NCBI GenBank assembly: GCA_963808455.1
Contig: CAWEHT010000030.1
Location: 1-10,423, forward strand
Length of the DNA stretch: 10,423 nt
Source of the DNA: CAWEHT01 sp963808455
GTDB lineage: Bacteria; Chloroflexota; Anaerolineae; CG2-30-64-16
Direction: 5' to 3'
The position numbers were made by a program, and so were the translations under genes. Shown here in pieces: positions 5,971 through 10,423 of the stretch (positions within the stretch are counted from its first letter, which is position 1; every line of letters starts with the position of its first letter). The notes below the pieces were generated by a model that did no database searches, was not told where the DNA came from, and worked only from the letters and a program-made list of their open reading frames with translations.

Positions 5971-7098
5971 TTAGTGGTCGAAGATTACCCACTGGCCGTT
6001 CTTGACGATGTCCCATTCGTAGAAGGATGTGACAACGTTGTTGTCCGGCTGGAACGCCTTCGGGCCGGAGGGGCCCGTGTAGCTGGCGGCCACCGTGCGC
6101 AGATTGGCCTGGATGCCATCGCCGCTGTAGCCGCCCTTTTGCATCGCCATGGCGGCAAGCTTGACCGAATCGTACGCGAACTCAGACCACACGGTGGGTG
6201 CCGTCCCGAACTTGGCCTGGAAGGCAGTCCCATATTGCTTGTAGGCGTCGGTGGTGCGCGAGCCGGGGTAAAGGGCGACGAAGCCCTCGGCAGCCGCGCC
6301 GGCGACGTCGGGCACTTCGTGCGTCACGGCATCGACCTCGCCGATCCACTGCGTGTTGAGGCCGAGCTCCTTCGACTGCTTGAGGACCAGGCCGATTTCC
6401 TGGACGTAGCCGATCAGGAAAGTGGCCTGCGGATTGAGGTCCTTGACCTTCAGGATCTCGGTGCGGAAATCAGTGCCGTTCCAGGCAAAGGGCTGTATCA
6501 GCGGGATCTGGTATCCCTTGGCCTTCATCGCGTTGACGATCGCATCGCGAACCCCGATGCCGTAGTCATTGTTGATGTAGAGGATGGGTGCCTGCGTTTG
6601 CTTGAAGTACTCGAGCACCTTCACCATCTCGGGCCCCTGCGCATTGTCGTCAGGCATCATGCGGTAGAAGTAAGGGGGGCACTTGGACCCGAGATTGGGG
6701 TTGGTCGCGTTCGTGGTGATCGCCACGATCTTGTAGTTCGCCGTCAAGGGGCACGTGGAGAAGGAAATCGTGCTGCCGCTGACGCCGATCACCACGGGCA
6801 CTTTGTCAACCTCTGCCAGCTTTTTGAAGCCGGTGACGCTGTCGGCTGCTACCATGCGGTTGTCTTCGGTGACGAGCTCCAACGGGGTGCCGTTGACCCC
6901 GCCGGCCTTGTTGATCTCGTTAACGGCTAGCTCGGCGCCTTTCTGATCACTCTGCCCCCAGACGGCGGAATCGCCGGTCATGGCATCGAGCAGGCCGATC
7001 TTGTAGGTTTTGGGGGCGCCGGCCGAACATGCGGCAAACAGAAAGCTTAGCGCTAACAAGAGGCCAATGAGACGGATGACGTTCGATCGTGACTTCAT
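5971..7098 (-). CDS. LivK-like ABC transporter substrate-binding lipoprotein
   Basis: 375-aa periplasmic-binding-protein type I receptor (Peripla_BP_6 class) for the Liv importer encoded just downstream. The N-terminus is a lipoprotein signal: MKSRS, a hydrophobic run (LIGLLLALSFLFAAC) and a lipobox-like FAA-C with Cys24 as the likely lipidated residue. The mature part opens with YKIGLLDAMTGDSAVWGQ, the conserved first strand and ligand loop, then KGAELAVNEINKAGGVNG, GVSGSTISFS, PPYFYRMMPDDNAQG and INNDYGIG. I chose the ATG at 7098 rather than the open frame reaching 7158, because AGGGAGGAG (7114-7106) lies 7 nt upstream and it starts the signal peptide. The receptor class binds amino acids and related compounds, including amides and aromatic acids, so the MttB neighbours only hint at a methylated amine. 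No own promoter is certain; possible operator repeats lie at 7126-7167. Confidence 0.92.
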   Translation of the reverse strand: MKSRSNVIRLIGLLLALSFLFAACSAGAPKTYKIGLLDAMTGDSAVWGQSDQKGAELAVNEINKAGGVNGTPLELVTEDNRMVAADSVTGFKKLAEVDKVPVVIGVSGSTISFSTCPLTANYKIVAITTNATNPNLGSKCPPYFYRMMPDDNAQGPEMVKVLEYFKQTQAPILYINNDYGIGVRDAIVNAMKAKGYQIPLIQPFAWNGTDFRTEILKVKDLNPQATFLIGYVQEIGLVLKQSKELGLNTQWIGEVDAVTHEVPDVAGAAAEGFVALYPGSRTTDAYKQYGTAFQAKFGTAPTVWSEFAYDSVKLAAMAMQKGGYSGDGIQANLRTVAASYTGPSGPKAFQPDNNVVTSFYEWDIVKNGQWVIFDH

Positions 7099-7314
7099 TT
7101 GGGTACTCCTCCCTGCCGGGCGTGGACCAATGGTTTTTCTGGCAGCGTCTCGCACCATCCAATGGATCAGTTGGATATCTCTTTCTGCGCCTCCTTTCGC
7201 TCCCCACGGACCTGGCCGCTACCGTCCGCGTGAGCATCGACAGCTGCCGGCACTTCTGGCTGCTCCGGCACGAGAGGCCTCGCTCGGCCGTGGAGGAAGC
7301 CGCCAGGCTCCCTC
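7099..7314. other. Leader region of the transporter genes
   Basis: A 216-bp stretch between the broken mttB-like gene and livK. It contains the livK Shine-Dalgarno (7106-7114) and two near-palindromes with a shared CCAATGG core: ACCAATGGT (7126-7134) and ATCCAATGGAT (7157-7167), spaced 32 bp apart. I see neither a clear -35/-10 pair nor a U-tract terminator, so transcription may come through from the regulator gene upstream. Confidence 0.4.
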
Positions 7315-8753
7315 TCAGGCAGCGAGCCCACAGATATCGCGCAGCCCATCCTCCAGTTTGCCGTCCAGCGGGGCAGGCCGGTGCGAACCGATCAGTGCCT
7401 TCGCCCGCTCTCGGGCGCGCGTCGCGTAATCCCTGGAGCCGGCCTGTGCCCAACTGTCGAAGTTCAGGTGATCGGCGGCGACCGGCAGCCACATATCCTG
7501 GCGCAGGTGCTGCAGCGTGTGATCCCGCCAGAGGAAATCCCCTCCGGGGCCGGCGGCCTGGACGACATCCAGGGCCAGCGTTTCGTCCGAAATCGTCAGG
7601 CCGGCGATGAACCGTTTGACCCAGCGGATCTGCTCGGCGCCCAACACGATGCTCTCGAGGCTCCCTGTCAGGCCCGAATCCAGGTAGCCGACGTCGTGGA
7701 TGAGGTTGGTGCCGGCCAGTGCCGCCACCAGCAGGCTGTTGGCGTACTCCAGGCCCGCCTGCGCGTCGACGAGCTTGCTGTCGGTTGCGCCGCCGGTGCC
7801 GAAGACCGGCAGGTGATAGAAGCGCGCCATCTCGGCCATCAGCAGGTCGTTGAGGCGCCATTCGGGTGAACCATAGGGGAAAAGCATGGTGCGCATATCC
7901 AGCGGGCCCGTGCAGCCGCCGAAGATGAATGGGGCGCCGGGCCGTTGCGCCTGATGCATCACCAGGCCCGCCAACGCTTCGGCAACTGCCAGCGCCAGAG
8001 CTCCGCCCATCGTGACGGGCCCGCTGGCGCCGGCGATGATCGTCGGGATGTAGATCAGCGGCACTTCGTGGTCGGCGCAGAAGATCAGCCGGTCAACGGC
8101 GTTGCGGTCGTGTTGCAGCGGTGACACGAACTGTCCGTACAGGATGTAGTTTGGGCGTTCCCTGAAGGCCGCGTCCCCGCCTGCGACCAGGCACGCCATC
8201 TCGTGCAAGCGCTCGAGGGATTCGGGGCCCGAGAAGCTGGTCATGATCGTCGGCTTGGTGGTGTTGCTCACCAGGGCGAAATACTGCCGAGGCTCAGGCT
8301 CGCCCGTCCCGCAGCTCTGCCGGCATGCCGTGTGACATCACGAAATCGATCTCGGTGAGGGCGTCGCACACGCGGGCTGCCTGCGCCACATCCTCCAGCG
8401 CCGACTCGCGCCGGTGGGCCGTTTCCATATCGAGCGTGTAAAGCAGATCGGAACCGGTCCCGAAGTGGATGCCGTGTGGCCGGAGGGACATGGCCGGTTG
8501 GCCAAGCCGATCGAAGATCGCTACGTTCGCGCCGTGCGGTGCTCAGCGCGTGCTCGACGAGAGGTCGGGGGAGGAAGACGCGCGGTTCGTCGCCCAGCCG
8601 CGCGCCGGCCGCAGCCAGGCGGCGGCGCATCGCCGGGTGATGGACGTTGAGGCCCGTCTGCTCGAGAATGCAGAGCGCGGCCGCGTGGATCTGCTCCAGA
8701 CAGTCCTGCCCGGCCAGGGTCAGGCGCGGCGTCCAGGCTAAGGGTTGGCTCAA
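7315..8753 (-). pseudogene. MttB-family methyltransferase broken by two frameshifts
   Basis: A second MttB-superfamily gene, paralogous to 590-2023. Family sequence runs through three frames. From the TTG at 8753 (AAGGAG at 8767-8762, 8 nt upstream), about 73 residues read MSQPLAWTPRLTLAGQ to LPRPLVEHALSTA. Near 8535-8545 homology jumps to the next frame, PHGANVAIFDRLGQ and GIHFGTGSD, ending MSHGMPAELRD. Near 8300-8308 it jumps again to EPRQYFALVSNTTKP and runs to the end (stop 7317-7315) through GAPF, LDMRT, MARFYHLP, HDVGYLDSGLT, GPGG and DHTL. Each jump equals one extra base or two lost ones. The reconstructed length, about 478 codons, matches the intact paralogue, so nothing large is missing. 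It could be a young pseudogene or carry sequencing errors; if the latter, it is a working enzyme. It follows the regulator by 108 nt and precedes livK. Confidence 0.85.
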
Positions 8754-8861
8754 TTCACACGCTCCTTGTGTGCTTGGTCGTCGTTGACTTTACCAACGCT
8801 GCCGGTGGGCCTTCATCGGCGCAGGCCGGACGGCGTGCCCCAGGCAGATCTCAGGGTGGGA

Positions 8862-9554
8862 TCATGGCAGCGGCCGGTCCAGGCCGCCCAGCTCGACATC
8901 CCAGTGTGCGCCCTGCCCTTCGATGACGTGCTGCAGCGTGATATCCCTGGTCTCTCTAACCTCGGCCGTAATCACTTCTTGGGCGAGCGCCACATCGTGG
9001 CCCCGCAAGGCTTCCAGAAGGCGTTTGTGCCGGACCAGGATTTCCTGCAGCGGATGGACGAAGACGGTAAACCGCGCCAGCTTGGCATGCACCTGGTCGA
9101 TCATCTCCGCAAGTTCTTCGTTGCCGGACGCCAGGGCAATTCTATAATGGAAGTTGCGGTTCTCCGCGATGTAGCGGATGCTCGCCTCGTAATCATCGCC
9201 CGTGTAGCCAGCATGGACGCGTTCCAGTTCCTGGAGCTCCTGCTCGGTGATCCGGCCGGCCGCCAGCCCGACAGCGGCAACTTCCAGGATCTCCCTCACC
9301 TCGAGCAGGGCGCGCAACCGCTTGAGGGACATAGAGGTCACGAAGAAGCCCGAGTGCGGGCGGTTTTCCACGAGGCCATCTCTGCTGAGCATCTGCAGCG
9401 CTTCCCGGACCGGCGTGACGCTGGTGCCGAACTTCCTGGCCAGCTCATCAGGGCTGAGTCGCTCGCCACCTCGGCACTGCCCAAGCGTGATGGAGCGGCT
9501 CAAGGCCACGTAGATGCGGTTCGCCGACGTGCCGTCAGCAGCGGATTCAGCCAT
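8862..9554 (-). CDS. GntR-family transcriptional regulator with FCD ligand domain
   Basis: 230-aa DNA-binding regulator of the FadR subfamily. A winged helix-turn-helix fills about 12-72 (ANRIYVALSRSITLG, LSPDELARKFGTSVTPVREAL with the recognition helix, LSRDGLVENRPHSGFFV with the wing). A helical FCD ligand-binding domain follows to about 215 (REILEVAAVGLAA, NFHYRIALASGN, HKRLLEALRGHD). FCD proteins often bind a metal plus a small acid. Here His136 and His176 are kept, but the usual Asp of the DxxFH motif appears as Asn132, and the usual late His appears replaced by Glu198. I chose the ATG at 9554 because GGGGAG (9567-9562) lies 7 nt upstream; an upstream extension to 9611 would run through the operator. 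It is first in line with the mttB-like and transporter genes, 108 nt ahead of the former, so it probably controls them and itself, most often as a repressor lifted by a pathway metabolite. Confidence 0.92.
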   Translation of the reverse strand: MAESAADGTSANRIYVALSRSITLGQCRGGERLSPDELARKFGTSVTPVREALQMLSRDGLVENRPHSGFFVTSMSLKRLRALLEVREILEVAAVGLAAGRITEQELQELERVHAGYTGDDYEASIRYIAENRNFHYRIALASGNEELAEMIDQVHAKLARFTVFVHPLQEILVRHKRLLEALRGHDVALAQEVITAEVRETRDITLQHVIEGQGAHWDVELGGLDRPLP

Positions 9555-9577
9555 TAGTTGACTCCCCGACCTGGCGA

Positions 9578-9605
9578 TTGGTCGCGGCATATGCCGGCGA
9601 CCCAA
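9578..9605. promoter_or_regulatory. Palindromic operator candidate in the gntR leader
   Basis: The core CGGCATATGCCG (9585-9596) is a perfect 12-bp palindrome. It is flanked by TTGGTCG (9578-9584) on one side and CGACCCAA (9598-9605) on the other. The whole is a roughly 28-bp hyphenated inverted repeat, broken only by an extra G at 9597 and an extra C in the outer half-site. It sits about 6-33 bases downstream of the predicted transcription start of the regulator gene, a classic position for autoregulation by a dimeric GntR/FCD protein. Confidence 0.6.
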
Positions 9606-9617
9606 CGGCACATACGC

Positions 9618-9646
9618 AACATACCATCTGACGCACGAAATGTCAA
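9618..9646 (-). promoter_or_regulatory. Sigma-70-type promoter of the gntR gene
   Basis: On the minus strand TTGACA (9646-9641), a 17-nt spacer, then TATGTT (9623-9618). The -35 is a full consensus match, the spacing is optimal, and the -10 matches at four of six positions. Predicted start is near 9611, giving a leader of about 57 nt to the ATG at 9554. This is the best promoter in the window and may drive the whole run of minus-strand genes downstream. Confidence 0.7.
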
Positions 9647-9793
9647 GCCCAATGTAGGAAATGGCAGCTCGAATATATTTGTTGGGGGAGGCCGTATATG
9701 GGTGTGGCTCCCGGCAACGAAGCCGCGAGGCATCGCCATTGGGGCCAGGCCGGCCCGGGGCCTGGGAGCTGGTAAGGGAATAACTTCCTTAAC

Positions 9794-9915
9794 CTGTCAT
9801 CCTGAGTCCCCCATGCCGTTGCGGCGGCACAGAGGCACCCAAGAAACCCTTAGACTGTCATCCGGAGTCCCCCCTGCCGCCGCGGCGGCACATGGCATGG
9901 CAAGAAACCCCCCGC
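9794..9915. repeat. Two tandem 61-bp units starting with CTGTCATCC
   Basis: Unit 1 (9794-9854) starts CTGTCATCCTGAGTCCCCC and unit 2 (9855-9915) starts CTGTCATCCGGAGTCCCCC. Both continue with TGCCG, GCGGCGGCACA and end in CAAGAAACCC. The units are the same length and differ at scattered positions, which fits an old duplication. Their heads match the intergenic palindrome family seen at 328, 2096 and 2280, but they lack the GCGAAGAATCC tail. Element D follows directly in the same orientation. Confidence 0.7.
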
Positions 9916-9978
9916 TTGTCATTCTGAGCGGGTCAAACCACAATCACTGTCGCCGGCGAGCCACAGCGAAGAATCCGT
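9916..9978. repeat. Single arm of the palindromic repeat family, element D
   Basis: TGTCATTCTGAGCGG (9917-9931), a 34-nt spacer (9932-9965) and GCGAAGAATCCGT (9966-9978). Head, spacer length and tail are identical in plan to each arm of element C at 2280-2342 and 2492-2430. The last 12 spacer bases (CGGCGAGCCACA) also resemble those arms. Only one arm is present; no facing copy follows before the lyase gene. Confidence 0.75.
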
Positions 9979-10015
9979 ACCAGGAATTTCTTGAAAGCTA
10001 ACGCCCGTACAGGTC

Positions 10016-10423
10016 CTAAATCTCGTCGCCGGCCTCGAAGCCTGCTTCCTTTAAGAGGTCGAGCGTCCGCGCCCGGTCGCCGCCCGCCTGGCGGCAAATC
10101 TCGGTGACCCGTGAGTAGCCCAGGGCCTTCGACGCAGCGGCCAGCGCCGGGATGAGCGTCCGGGCGTGTCGTTCGTTGCAAGCCGCGTCCACCTCCAGGC
10201 CCCACACGCACCGGTCAACGAAAGCCCCCACGCCGTCTTCCAGCAGCTCGAACGACTCCAGGATGGCCGTGACCATCGAGCTTTCCCAGACGTTGAGGTC
10301 GAGCTCGCCGTGATCCAGCCCGCTGGCGCAGGCCACATGGTTTCCCATGACGCGGAAGCAGAGCTGGATCAGGAACTCGGGCATAACGGGGTTGACCTTG
10401 CCGGGCATGCAGGTCGAGCCCAA
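10016..10423 (-). CDS. Fumarase/aspartase-family lyase, C-terminal part
   Basis: Partial gene: 135 codons plus a TAG stop, open to the right edge. The first residues carry the superfamily signature as GSTCMPGKVNP, close to the usual GSSxMPxKxNP of the mobile catalytic loop; the first Ser is kept and the second position is Thr. What follows (PEFLIQLCFRVMGNHVACASG, GELDLNVWESSMVTAILESFELLEDGV) and the C-terminal subdomain (LIPALAAASKALGYSRVTEICRQA) match class II fumarases and aspartate ammonia-lyases, which eliminate water or ammonia from malate or aspartate to give fumarate. The substrate cannot be chosen without the N-terminal two thirds. It is in the same direction as the rest but separated by 461 bp holding a separate promoter, so it is probably another transcription unit. 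The TTG at 10423 is internal, not a start. Confidence 0.85.
   Translation of the reverse strand: MGSTCMPGKVNPVMPEFLIQLCFRVMGNHVACASGLDHGELDLNVWESSMVTAILESFELLEDGVGAFVDRCVWGLEVDAACNERHARTLIPALAAASKALGYSRVTEICRQAGGDRARTLDLLKEAGFEAGDEI

Larger units (their letters stand above)
9555..10015. other. Intergenic region between the lyase and gntR
   Basis: 461 bp with no credible gene. It contains, from the right, repeat element D (9916-9978), a pair of 61-bp tandem repeats (9794-9915), an AT-richer stretch near 9660-9700, the gntR promoter (9618-9646) and its palindromic leader (9578-9605). I see no U-tract terminator after the lyase stop at 10016. Confidence 0.6.

Noticed and set aside
5890..6930. 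346-codon plus-strand open frame opposite the binding-protein gene
   Set aside because: Antisense shadow in GC-rich DNA; the minus strand carries a clear binding-protein gene with signal peptide and ribosome binding site.
8268..8753. Programmed frameshifting of the second mttB-like gene
   Set aside because: Two independent shifts would be needed and neither site shows a recognisable slippery sequence with a stimulatory structure; mutation or sequence error is simpler.
9794..9978. CRISPR array
   Set aside because: Only two tandem units plus one related arm, 61-bp period with no separate unique spacers, and no cas genes.

Overview
The window is a GC-rich bacterial segment in which every gene I can support lies on the minus strand. 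Listed in the direction of transcription (right to left) these are: the 3' end of a fumarase/aspartase-family lyase (10423-10016); a repeat-rich intergenic region; a GntR/FCD regulator with a good promoter and a palindromic operator candidate (9646-8862); an MttB-like (trimethylamine methyltransferase family) gene broken by two frameshifts (8753-7315); a complete Liv-type ABC importer made of a lipoprotein binding protein, LivH, LivM joined in frame to LivG, and LivF (7098-2593); a second repeat-rich region; and an intact MttB-like gene (2023-590). A third repeat-rich stretch without a credible gene fills 1-589.

The host is probably an uncultivated environmental bacterium. Intergenic TGTCATTCTGAGC...GCGAAGAATCC palindromes, several MttB paralogues without pyrrolysine, and a Liv-type importer together suggest Chloroflexota or a similar lineage. 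This is inference only, because no phylogenetic marker is present. The lipoprotein signal on the binding protein shows a membrane-anchored receptor but does not settle the cell-envelope type.

The genes read as a small catabolic island. The importer would bring in an amino-acid-like or methylated-amine substrate, one or both MttB-family enzymes would transfer a methyl group from it, and the GntR/FCD protein would sense a metabolite and control the cluster. No corrinoid protein, corrinoid reductive activase or second methyltransferase is in the window, so the methyl acceptor is unknown and the substrate assignment is tentative.

Three things stand out. (1) LivM and LivG share one uninterrupted frame, yet livG keeps its own ribosome binding site, and the junction contains a CG-dinucleotide run whose contraction by one unit would restore a typical LivM C-terminus. 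(2) The intergenic palindromes follow a fixed plan of head, 34-nt variable spacer and tail, and two larger diverged copies bracket the intact mttB-like gene in inverted orientation. (3) The second mttB-like gene is full length by reconstruction (about 478 codons, against 477 for the intact one) but carries two small frameshifts.
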